A DNA stretch of 64,000 nucleotides from Strigops habroptila. Its lineage: Eukaryota; Chordata; Aves; Psittaciformes; Psittacidae. The first letter of the stretch is position 1, and every line of letters starts with the position of its first letter. Positions 13,001 through 25,000 of the stretch are shown piece after piece. The stretch is taken from assembly GCF_004027225.2 (NCBI RefSeq), contig NC_044288.2:7747744-7811743 (forward strand), given 5' to 3'. The notes under the pieces are model-generated. The model searched no databases and had not been told where the DNA came from. It was given only the letters and a program-made list of their open reading frames with translations. The translations under genes and the position numbers were made by a program.

Positions 13001-16000
13001 CACCAGGACAGCATCAGGGGGCTCATGGGGCAGATCCCTTTGACAGAGCTACATGAGAACCAGCTACAACAGAAACCCTTAAAAATACAATTTTTGAAAT
13101 TTTGACTGAATTCGGCAGTTTTGCACCCATTTTTGATCTTGTTGAGGCTTCCTTCTGGTGAGGAGAGGGCAGGCTGCCTGCTGCTGCAGGGCTGTGCCCT
13201 GGGTGCCAGCACTACTGCCCAGGGCGGCGTTGGGTGGGCACAGTGGTGATCGGGCTGTGCCCCCTCCACGCATGGTGGGGAAGGCCCCTGCTTTGTCATC
13301 TGACTTTGTGTCCTCTGTCCTCACCAGCCCTGCTGAGGAGGGTGATGTGACCCTGACACTGTGTCACCAGCTAGCTCTTGCAGGGTGAGGATGGGTTTGC
13401 CCTGTCATTCCAGAGAGAAGCAGCATCAAACAGCAAGTCCTCTGCTCAGCACAGCTTTCATAGAATCACAGCTTGGTTTGGGTTGGAAGGGACCTTAAAG
13501 CTCATCCAGTTCCAACCCCCTGCCATGGACAGGGACACCTTCCATTAGACCGGGCTCCTCCGAGGCCGTGCAGATGCATTCTGACCCGCCGGCTCCTCTG
13601 GCCTTACTCAGCACAACGCTCAAGCTTGGTTTTAATTTAAAGGTGTGAGCGTGGCTGAATCGGGGCCGTGGACACGGGTCTAAGGGTGAGGACATGAAAA
13701 GCCTTTGACTCACTGGAGGTTTTTCCATCGTGTGGAAATGCCTCTGTAATTGCCACACAGAACTAATAATGCAAATGGCATTTTAGCTATAAACTGAGAG
13801 AAAACCCCTGTGTAAGCACTGAGGCAATTGGTGTCATGCTGCTGAGCAGCTCAGATCTCTGTTTCAGGAGCTGAAATAACCTGGCAGTGCTGGGGTGCAG
13901 GTATCTGGCATATTCCAGAGGAAAACAGCTGGTTTGTGTTGACTGACAGCTACATCTCTTTGGAAAGACATTTCTGAGCAGCCCAAAAGAGTTAAAACTT
14001 GTTAACTTTTAAGATGTTTTCATTTCATCTTGTGAAGGATCCTGCCTGGGGAGGGGAAGTAAAGAAAATTTATGGTTTTCTCCCTTTTGAACTAATGTGC
14101 AGTTTGCTGCTCGAGTTTTATTGACTCCAAGGCTGAGGGGTCAGAGAAGGCTCCAAACTATTCACCCCTAGGCAGGACACGTGCACAGTGTCTCCATCTG
14201 AACTGGTGGAGATTCTGTATTACTCCTGCAGTGAGGTTAGGGACTCTTTGCTTTCATGTGTGTCTGAATAGAGGAGGACCTGGCACTGCCTTGAGGATAC
14301 TGTGGAAGGGAGTTACTGGTAACTGCCCCAACCTGTGTCATTTCAGATGGTAACAGCCGGTGGCTGTCACAGAGCTGGAGGACCAGAGGATGCTCCTGCG
14401 TCTTTGCAGAGCATCTGTGGGCTTTAGATGTGTCTTAACTCCCCATGCGTGAACTTTGCTTTGGGAGCAGAGACCACACCACCTCCTAATGGAAAAACCA
14501 GGACTGAGCTGTAAAACAACAGCAAATGGAATGAAACCCAAACCAATGCAGGTGGCAGAAAACTGAGGAAGGTTCCTCCTGCCAGTCAGTGAATCCTCAT
14601 GGCAGGGAGTGCTGCTGGCTGCCTGGCTCCTCTGCTCCTCCCCAGCAGGCTGAGCACCCACATTTCACAGAGCTGCTGGTGATGTGTGATGCTGCTCCCA
14701 ACTGATGCTTCTACTTTTGTTCCTGCCCTTAGTCAGCAACCACAGCTGGCTCCCAGCTCCTGCTAGCCACTCCACATCCACCTCTGACCCTCTGGGATAC
14801 CCAGCCCGCAGCCTTCCTCTCCTGCCTCCTCTTCCCATTCATGAGAACGAGGAGCACATGGCAGCTGTGTGATGGAGAAAGAGGTCACTTCTCTGCAAGG
14901 GCGCTGATGCCTCCAGGCAGCACTTTCTGTCCTGCTGTGCCTCACCTTGTCTAGCACTGCAGGGACAGCTGGCTTTGGGAGGTGCAGTTACTCAGAGGAG
15001 CGTGTCCTCTAGCAGAGTAAACAGCTCTGTAGCCTTTGGGGAACAAAGGAGAACACAGTGCAAGCTCAGCTATTGCTCTGTAAATGTGTGTCTCAGGAGG
15101 CCGGGCACGTGTGCTGCATAAACCATGTATCCCCAGACGTGAAGGCAGTTTTACCTATGTCAGTAGGTGTGTTTTAGAGGAGTGCTTGGGGTGTTTTGGT
15201 TCTGAGAGGGGACTGCCTCCATCAGCTGCTCCCCATCACCGAGAGCAGCATGGGCAAGGGGCAGCAGTGCGTGGTGGGAATCTGCATCCCTGTTCCTGTG
15301 CACACCCCTGTGTGCCCCTGGGGGGTTAACTGCCGCAGCAGGGTCTGAGGGAGCCTGGGAACCTTACTGATACCCAGCGGGGAGCTCCTATGGAGGTGGG
15401 GTGGGTAGGACACCCTACAGCCTACACAAGGCCCCAGCCCAGCCCTGGGTGCTGCTGTTACCTTATGCAGGGTCAGGCTCTCCTTGTTTTCAGTCCTGTC
15501 CCTGCCCCTGGTGTCGAAGCCGCCGAGCGCCCTGCTGAGGGGCACGGGCAGGGGCAGGTGCTTGATCACTTGCACGGAGCTGGCTGGGAACACGCCACTG
15601 ATGCCGTTCACCTCCCCCAGGTACCAGTTCTCGTCCAGCTGCCGGAGCAGCACGATGATGTCCCCCTTGTTGAACCGCAGCTCCCCGGGGTTGTGCCCTC
15701 GGTACGTGTACAGGGCCTTGGCTCGCGGGACCTGCAGGGCGAGAAACAGCCCTTGAGCTCATCCGATGCTAAACACAGACAGAACTCCCCCAAAGCATTC
15801 CTAATTACTGGGGAAAGTGTAGAGGTCTAAGTCTTAAGCATGCATTTATTGGAATTAACTACCCACATCCTTTCTTGATGTCTTTTTCTAATGAAGACAA
15901 GCTGCAAAATACTTATGCTAAATTTGTATCAAGATGAAAAGCAGGCTGAACTTGTTTTAGAATATTAAGAAACAGTTAAAGCCTTAAACCAGTCTTCCCG

Positions 16001-19000
16001 TGGGCAAAACATGGATTTTTGTCTGTGCTGCCAAGTGCTGGGGGCTCATGAGTAGGACCCTGCTCTGTGTTTTCCCAGCCATCATCACCAACAGCTCGCC
16101 AACCTTGCGGGAATGGCACCATTGTACCAGTGACACACTCTGGCTTTTCCTGCTTTTTTCTGCCCAAATCCATTCATGTCAGTGCCCGGGGCTCAGGCAG
16201 GATTTCTGCAGAGCTCACCCCCCATCAGCCACTTCTGGGAGGTCAGGAAGGGGGAAGAGAGAAACCCGACGATTGTTTCCTGAAGTGTGGAAAAGATCAA
16301 ATTTTCCATGGAAATGATTTAGCTTTTGGGAAGGAAACATCTTCCAGCACTCCCAAACACTGATGCTTGGTACAAAAAAGGAACCAAGAAGAGAAAAATT
16401 GTATAAATTGTATGTACTGTGTTTACTTCAAAGCATTTGAAACAGGAAGCAATTAGTTTAATGCTTAGCTCTAATTAACTCACTTTGCCTGTTAGTTTCT
16501 GCTCATAGCAAACATTTGGCTTCGTGACACTGAAAGTACATTGCTGGAAAAAAAGAAAGTGATGAAAATGTGAGTCAGGCCAGCTCTGCTGGGCACCAGC
16601 ACCCCAGCTCAGATGGGACGTAGGGACTGTGTCAGTGCCAGCACCACAGGAACTCTTTACAAGGGACAGGACAAGGGGAATGGCTTTAACCTGCCAGAGG
16701 GGAGATTGAGATGAGCTCTGAGGCAGAAGCTCTTCCCTGTGAGGGTGCTGAGGCGCTGGCACAGGGTGCCCAGAGAAGCTGTGGCTGCCCCATCCCTGGC
16801 AGTGTTCAAGGCCAGGTTGGACACAGGGGCTTGGAGCAACCTGCTCTAGTGGAAGGTGTCCCTGCCCGTGGCAGGGGGTTGGGGCTGGTTGAGCTGTAAG
16901 GTCCCTTCAACCCAACCCATCCTGTGAGTCTCTGAACTCCCACTGCTGGTGCTTGCCTGGATGTACGCACCTTCCCAGCGGAAAAACAAACTGTGGGAAC
17001 CAGGGATTACAGGAGCACCGGTTCTTCTTTGGAAAGACACAGTGACAGACTCCCTGGTGTTAAACAAGGACAAGGAGCACAGGAGAGCCTTGATTGCCTC
17101 AGGAGCCACCAAGAAACAAACAGGGCTCGTGCAAACAGCAAACACAGGGCTTGTGAAGGAGAAGCACAAACAGGCAGGATGGTGAGAGAACGGCTGCACA
17201 GCAAAATCAAGCAAAACATAAAAGGCACCAAGAACGAGTTATGGAAATGTATTAAAAATAAGAGAAACTCTGAAATGAAATGCATGCCTGTTAGTAACTG
17301 GGAAAGGTGAGCAAGCCATGGGGGTGCTGAGAGTCTGGAATATTCTTTCTTCAGCAAGAAAACAGATGAGACAGGAGGGCAGGCTGGAATAGAGGACTGA
17401 AACCCAGGTAGGATAGGGGGAGTTGTGACATTAGGGCTGGCTGAAACTCAGCCCTGTGTGTCTTCCTCTAACCTTGGCCACAACCTTCACTCCTTCACCT
17501 CCTTTCTAACCCTTTCCTCCCACTTCCATGCCCTTTCAAATCTCAGCCCTTTCTGTTTTCAGGTTTCCCTCTAAGCCTGGTTTTCTTCCCCATTGTTGTT
17601 TACTGGAGCTTGCAGTGACCCTCGATATCATCTTCCCCCTCACTTTATAGAGCACTTGGATTCACTCGTTGATATTTGTGCAAAACTTTGGTGGATCTCA
17701 GTGAATAACAGTTCATATTGCTTACATGCTGCTTTAGCACCCAAAAAACCTTCAGAATGTGGGTCTTTTGGGGCTTGCTGGTAAGTTTGAACATTCTCAA
17801 GGTAACTAACACTGGTGTGTTCCTTCACGGACGTTTTGTCAAGAAATTACTGCACTGTTGGTGGTCCTCTGATTGGCACCGCTCCTTCCCCACCGGAGCT
17901 CCTGTACTGCAGGAACGGGCTCAGCATCCCCCCGTGCTCAGGCCTCTAATATTTTAATACTCTGTTAACAGCAAAAATCAATGTAATTTAAACCAAGAGG
18001 AGAAGGATTTTTAAAAGCCACAGCAATGCAAAGCACTTCGGTTTGGAACCAGCTGAAATTCACTTAAATGAACATTTTAAAGATCTTCATAAACTCCCCA
18101 CATTCCATTCAGGTGATTTTTCACGGCCCAAGTCAGTTTTTTCCAAAGTCTGTTGCTTTTTTAACTGATTTTGTTTGTATGTTCAGATACTGAGCCCAAA
18201 ATATCCCATTAAATTCCCAGCTTTATTTAGGACATAAACCAAGCCTTTATCTGCCCACACGGAGCAACGCGTGTGGTTTTCACTGCACAGGGTGCTTTCC
18301 TGCTTCACAGACCCTGCGCAAAACACATCTTCCAGATGAAGTTTTCCAAAAGATGTGCACCAGGGTCACCATTGTGTAACGTGTGCGCAGGGTGTGGGAA
18401 AGGCACAGAAAAGCAGCAAAGCCCCAGCAGCAAAGCCCCGGCTGAGCAGGCACCTCGCGGGCAGCTGATCTCGCACCTTATCACTGGTGCTAAAGCGCGG
18501 GCAGCCGCGGGCAGCCACGGGCACAGCTCAAACCTGAATTCTTTCTCAGGCTCGGCTGGTTTCTGTCCACTCGTGGATGTGTAGGATCCTCTGCAAGGCA
18601 TCTGTTTGGCTTTATGTAAAGTAGGTTAATTGCAATGGCAGAAACTGGGGTGCTAATTAAGCCCTGCGATAAGGACAAGGTGTGCCTGGAGGTACCTTGC
18701 TGAGGGCAGAGGGAGAGGCTTTCCCGCGCGCGGGGTGAGGAGAGACCGGGTTTGTTTTGATGGAGTTTCCTCCCGTTAGCATGGCCAGTTGCTTTTTGTT
18801 AATCGAAAAGCAGCATTTGATTTAGTGGGATGTTGTGGCAGCAAAATGCTCAGCCAAATATTGCAGATCTTGGCTGCAGGGCTAGCGCCTGTCTTCGTGT
18901 TCCATTGGGAAAACACTATGGGCAGCTCTGTGAAAAACTCAACCAAGTTTTCAATTTGTTGAAAATCAGCTTAGGGTATTTGCTGCCCAGTAGCAGAGAG

Positions 19001-22000
19001 GCAGCAACGCAAAGAAGAAACATCAGGGTGAATGGAGAAGGCTTTTTTTCCCAGTATTGCCATGCAGTACTGCAGCTGCAGTAGTAATGCTAGCCATGGC
19101 AGATGCACCTCAATGCCTTGTCCCCATTCCTAGTGCTTAGAGGCCCACAAGGGAGCAGGATTTGATGTTCTGCTATTTTTGGCGTCTGGCATCAGCTGTG
19201 CAAGGGCAGCCATCCAAGACATCTGAGTCTCCCTCTGTACAAAACAAAGCAAATTAAAAATATGTACATGTGTGTGAGGAAGCGATTCAAAGCATCCTTC
19301 ATAGCTGGGAGAAACGCACACTATAATTATCCTAAATGAGCTAGTTATAACTTCCTCATTATTGGCAGCGGATTAATGTAAGACCACACACTCATAGCAC
19401 TGGTATTTAAAAGAAAAGAGAAGAGAAAGAGGTGTGTGAGGCTGGCTGGGGAGGGGGGCAGCAGGGACAGACATGGAGAACTGTCAAGGAAGGAGGAAAG
19501 CAAAGTTGGGGAGCACAGTGGGGCAGAGCTATCTCTGATGGAGGCTGTGAGCCCCTCACCCTTGTCCTGGGGGACTCCATCTGAAACCACCCTGAGGAGC
19601 AGCACGCCCCGTGGTGACACTGTCTGCGTGACCAGACCGAGCCGCTGCCTGCGGTACCCCAGGCTGAGCACAAGGCCATCAATGTCCCTGCATGTGGGGT
19701 TCATTTAGTCCATCACCCATTTCCAAGCAAGGCTCATCGCAAACAGCTTCAGCCAGATACAGTTGATGATATCAGATGGGATCCTTCTACTTCCCAGATG
19801 CTCCGACTTCATTCATGTCCATGACTACCTTGATGATCATGACTACCTTGGTGGCATGGGATGAGTGACAAGTTAATCTTTGGAATAACTGCTGATGTCC
19901 AGGAGTGCTTCCTTCTGATTTACTGCATGCCAAAGGGAGGGCAGCAGGAGCTGTTTGGGCAGGAGCAAGCTCCAGGAGTGCTGCCTACTCCAGACATCCC
20001 TTTTCCTGCACCCCAGCCGAATCCGGTGCTGGACCAGGCCCCCCAACCCTCAGCAGCACCCTGCTGACTCCAATGGTGCAGACAGACCCGTGGGGCTGAG
20101 GAGGCTGCTGGCACAGGAGCGGGAATGGCCTCAGACGGGTTTGGACCTGCACCCGGTGGTTTCCCAGCTCTGATTTTCATAACTCCACACAGGGAATGCC
20201 CTGGAGTCACTCTCCGCTGTGCCCCGAAGGCAGAACCACCCCAGGCATGTGGCCTCCTCCCCCAGTGGCTTAACGTCTTTGCAGTAAGTGCCGAGGGCCT
20301 GATCCTGCGCTGGGTTTCATGGGTGTCACCCCGTGCGCAGCGATGCAGACGTTCCCCGGGACCCTGCGCAGACCCGGCTCTGGTGCAGGGTGTCTGCGGA
20401 GCCCCGGCCCCCCGAGCTGGAGCTGTGGCTGCTCAGGGGCTGTCCCACCACAGATGGACCGGGGACACTGCAGGTGAGCTGGGAGAGCCAGGAGAGCCCC
20501 GGCTGCCCTCGGCGCAGGGCCCTGCGGGGAGCTGGTGCACCCCGTGCTCTGCACGAGCTCTGCCCTCGCCTCCCACCCCCGGCACTGCGCTATTTGTGCA
20601 GGAGCTAAAACCCGTGCTGTGCAGAGGCAGCGATATTCCTGTAGATACACGACTCCTGTAGCACATAACAGCCTCCTTGAGAGCAACTGTTTATTTCTAG
20701 GATAGTGCCAGGAAGAAGAGGAATCCAGTCCTGGATGCCTTCCAGTTTGTTTTTCTCCTAGTAGGTACTGTGGGTTCAGTTTGCAAGTGGGTTTTGATTA
20801 CTTTTTACTTTGGAGCTGTTGGAGCTGGACTGGCATTGGTTGAAGGGGACTGGCACATGGGAGGGCTGTGCAGGGCCAGGATTCGCCAGGACTTGCTCCT
20901 CAGGGAAACACGTTGAATTGGATCCTGTTGAGCCTCTGAACTCCATCGCACTGCTCTAAGAGGTGGTATGCAATAGGCGAGGGCACGCTTCATGGCCCAA
21001 GGTCACAAGTGAGCTCTAGAGGTATCCCAGGGTGGCATACAGTGACTCCGGACAGATCTGAGAACACAGGCCAGGCCATGCTCCTAGGAGCAGTGATTTA
21101 CGCACCATGAATGGAGAGCTGGTTGTTTTCTACATACTGACACCAAAGGACATGCTGGCTTTTCACCATCGATAACAACTGCCTCATTTGATTACTAACT
21201 TTCTGCAAACTGCCTTCAGCATCCTGCCACTGACTGCCCACACTTTGGTGGGATGAATGAGCCCCACATGGTCGTCTTTGTGTACTCTACTAGCACAGTT
21301 TCAGGGCTCTTTAGGATCCAGTCGGATGAAAAGAGCTATTTGAATGTAAATTAATTTCCATTACAATTCTGTTTTTCTGCTTTTCGGCAGAGGAGATAAC
21401 TTCAGCCTTGTCACAGAGAACAAAACCATCAAAAGTGAGCTTGTCATTTCAAGCTCTTCATATAATTATATTCAAAAGACTCAGTCAGTTGGGTGGTTTC
21501 TGCATTACTTCTCCCCTGAGGAGGTTTGCTCCCATCTTCCAAGCACAAGCAGACTGTGTGCACCAGGGAGAAAAACATCAGGCCCCTCCTGCTCATGTCA
21601 GTGCTGGAGCTCACCCAATTCCCTCTTGGGTTCACCAGGACCCAAGGCCAGCGCTCTCCTGGCTAAAGCTGGCAGCTGCCCTGCACCATGAGCCAGCATG
21701 TGGGGGGAACTGGAGATGCAAACTGTACAGATTTAGCTGGGTAAAGGCTTTAATGACTGGTGTAAGCGGGTGTGATTGACACACCGGAGAGATGAGAAGC
21801 AACCGAAGGGGTCGGCAGAGGCAGATATTGGAGCCTGTCACTGGGACTGCTGGGGCTGGTTTCTGTGCTGCCACCTCTGTGCATCTGCAGCTGCTGGAGG
21901 GACGGTGGCAGCGGTGACGGGAGCACTCACACCATCTGCTAACCAGCACCCCTCCGAAATGCCACCGCACCGAGGCGTAGGGACTTCCAAACCTTGCCTA

Positions 22001-25000
22001 ATCCTTGCCGACTGTGATTCTGGCTTCGTACTGCAGAGATGAACTGGAAAATGAGGAAAACAAAGGAAATACAGAGCAGCTTCTGTCATGGTGAGGCCAA
22101 GCAGATGCTGCATCAGTGATGGCTGGAGCAGTGCTGCAGGTGCTAAGCCCTGTTGCCCCGTTGCCTGTCTGTAGTGTCCCTGTGGCTCTGAGATGGACAG
22201 TGCTGGATCAGGCTTTACTTTGCCTGTGTGAAACCACGAGAGAGATTTATGTGGGCAGGAGATGTGCCAAGGTGGAGCAGGACCCGAGCGTGGCTTTGCC
22301 TCACAGACACGTGCTCCTCGGTGCCGGCACAGGCAGAGCGGGCATGGGCCTGGTGAGCTGTTGTGCGAGAGGCAGGAGGGAGGCTGGCCCAGGAGGTGCT
22401 GCTGGCGCCGAGCACAGCCCGGTGCTGCCGGGGACCAGCGTGTTGGAGCTGCAGTGTCTGCACGAAACCTCTTCACGCCTCTTCCACTCATCCTTGCTGC
22501 TATCAGATGTTTGTGTCTCTGCTGCAGTCAGCAATCTCGGGCAGTGGTTGTGTGTCATGGTTTTAAGCCGCATGGAAAACAAACTGTGTCAGCCCTCGGC
22601 GTGCCCGGTCATGATGCTCTGCCTCAGCACCGCGGTTCTCAGAAGTGGCTGTTTACCGTGCAGGGAGGAAACCTGCGTCCCGCTCCCTGCTCCTGCTGCT
22701 CCGAGCCCTCTCCCTGCTGGTTGGGAGCCCTCCCTTTGCTGGGAGAGGCAGCGCTGCCAGGCCTGGCCCGCAGGCACGGGCACATCCCGGTGCTCTGCCC
22801 GCTGGGATGGGGCTGGCGGCAGGAGGGGATGAGGGATGGTGGTGGCCGTCCCCCGGCACCAGGCCTGTGGAAGGCGGATGCCTGCGCTCAAAGCTGCCCT
22901 GCGCCCCCTGATTGCCCAACAACCCGGGATTTAGTTTTCATGTTGTCCCAGGCAAGTGCCTGGTCAGCGACAGGCATCTCCCCATGAGCTGCCGCCTCCT
23001 ATCCGCACCATTCCCATAGTAAATTAGCAACTGTCATCAAGTGATGGCCACCACTTGGCCCTGCCTCAGCTGCAGGCCAGGACTGGGAGGACACTGCCCG
23101 CCTGGCCTTGGGCGTCCTCGTCCTGCCCAGACCTGAGGCTGGACACTGCAGTGCCAGTGAGAAGCTCTGGGCCCATCAGTTGTTGATGGCCCAAAGGGAA
23201 CCCTCTTAAAGGGGTTGGATTGCCAAGGGACGTAAGCCTGTCTGCTAAAACCAGCATCCTAAACCATGTCCCCCATCCTGGCATCAAAGCAAAATGGAGG
23301 TTCCCCAAATCAGGGTCAGCTCAAATGTCCGCTTACAAGCTCCTAGGGAATAGGTTTTCTTAAAAACAAAGTTTATGGTTTTTTATTCATTTTCCCAGGG
23401 CCTTGCACACGTTGTTGCTAAATGGAGTTTGAATGCCTGAAGATTAGTAACAGCAGAACAAAGCCTGGCGTTTAAGCGCAAGTGCCACAGTTTTCCCAGG
23501 GTGGAGTAAAGCAGAGCAAGACAAGGTTTAGATGGCAGCAGTGAATGGGTCTCCCTGCCAAGGTCCAGCCTCAGCTCTCTCAGGACACCTCTTAGCTCCA
23601 GCCCTGGTGCACTGGCAGCGCTGCACATGAACGTGCCTCCTCCTCTCCCTTCCCTCCAGAGGAGACAATTAGAAACTCAGGCCAATGACCAACTTCATGG
23701 ACCCGGGGCCGGCTGGGAAACTGCAGGGAGAGGAGGACTCAGACTTGCATCCTCCTTGCTGACCGCGATGCTCTGCAGGTGAGTGCGCCGAGGAGCCCTG
23801 CTGTTCTATTCCCGACTTGCCATCTGAGCCTGACTCATTGCCTTGGTAACAAATTAAAACACTTTTATGTGTTTGCAGCTCGGTACCTAATTGTGTGAAC
23901 TCAGGGAAACTGGCTCCTGGTGCTGGCCTGGAGGTCCCCGCGGCATGGAGCGAGCGGCTCAGTCTCCTGGTGTGTGACCTGCTGTGTGTAACACCAACCC
24001 TTCCCCATGGCTGCAGCAGTGCTTACAGCTACTGCAAAGCCTCCCGCTTCTGTGCTTATGAACCTGTTGTTGTTGCACGCAAGCTTTTAGGGTGTGTATC
24101 ATCAGGCAATCTGTATGGAGGTGACTTCACTCTCTGCAGTAGATAAAAGTGCTAAAACTACATGCAAGGGACAAAAAAGGCACATGATGGTATCCTGTGC
24201 CAATGCTCCTGTGCTGAGTCCCGGGTTTGTGACGTCAGTTTAGCGTTTGTCCATCCCAAGGTGGTATGACATGCGCGATGAGGTCATTACTGTGACTGCA
24301 CAGGAACTGTTGGGTGTTTTGGGGGTGTGGAGGGTGGTTTGCACAGTGAGTGCCTCCTTCAAAGCAAACGTGAAGGTTGCTCTGAATAAGGTTTCAAAAA
24401 GATCCAGCAATCTAAGTCCTGTCTGTCAAATTCAGAAAGGAGCTGGAGATGTTTCTGGAGGAGAAGAAAATACCAAGACACAAGCACTATATATAGACAT
24501 CCGTGTGAAGGTGGCGACGTTGGAGTGCAGTGTATTTTTATCCCAATAGAGGTGTTATCTGTCTATCTCCCATGAAATGCTGGAGGGGGGTGTTACAGCA
24601 CTCAGTTCATGCAGAGAGAAAATAGCCAAAGTCACAGTTAGATTTGTGTGGTCTGTGTTTTCCAAAGGCAAGCTGTCATACCTGGAATTTTTCTCCTGTG
24701 GCTCACTGCCCTGTATTTGTTGCATGACAAAGTTCATCATCCAAATAGCTGTTCAGTGGCCTGGATGGATTTTTGCTATGTATACGGTACAGTTTAGGCC
24801 TGCTGCTCATCGGGGACTACGGGAGTTTCGTGTACAGCTCAGCACGCAGGAGCCTCTCTTCTCTCACCGGCGGCAGAGCTGTGTTTAGCTGACACTGGGG
24901 CTGAAGCCAGATAAGAAGGATGCTTCAGCACAAGACGTAACCACATCTGGCACACGCCAGGGGCAGTTCCTAAGAGTTCAAAGGCTTCAGTGTAGATTAT

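Noticed and set aside
13275-13320. Minus-strand frame reading [11 protein letters not shown], reminiscent of the missing SH3-2 end (GDKVGIFP in human)
   Set aside because: No tryptophan motif upstream, unrelated residues before it, and no splice sites at the required positions. Short chance resemblance.
22116-22987. Overlapping 238- and 241-codon frames on the plus strand
   Set aside because: Two frames and several minus-strand frames are open over the same GC-rich bases, no domain or splice context.
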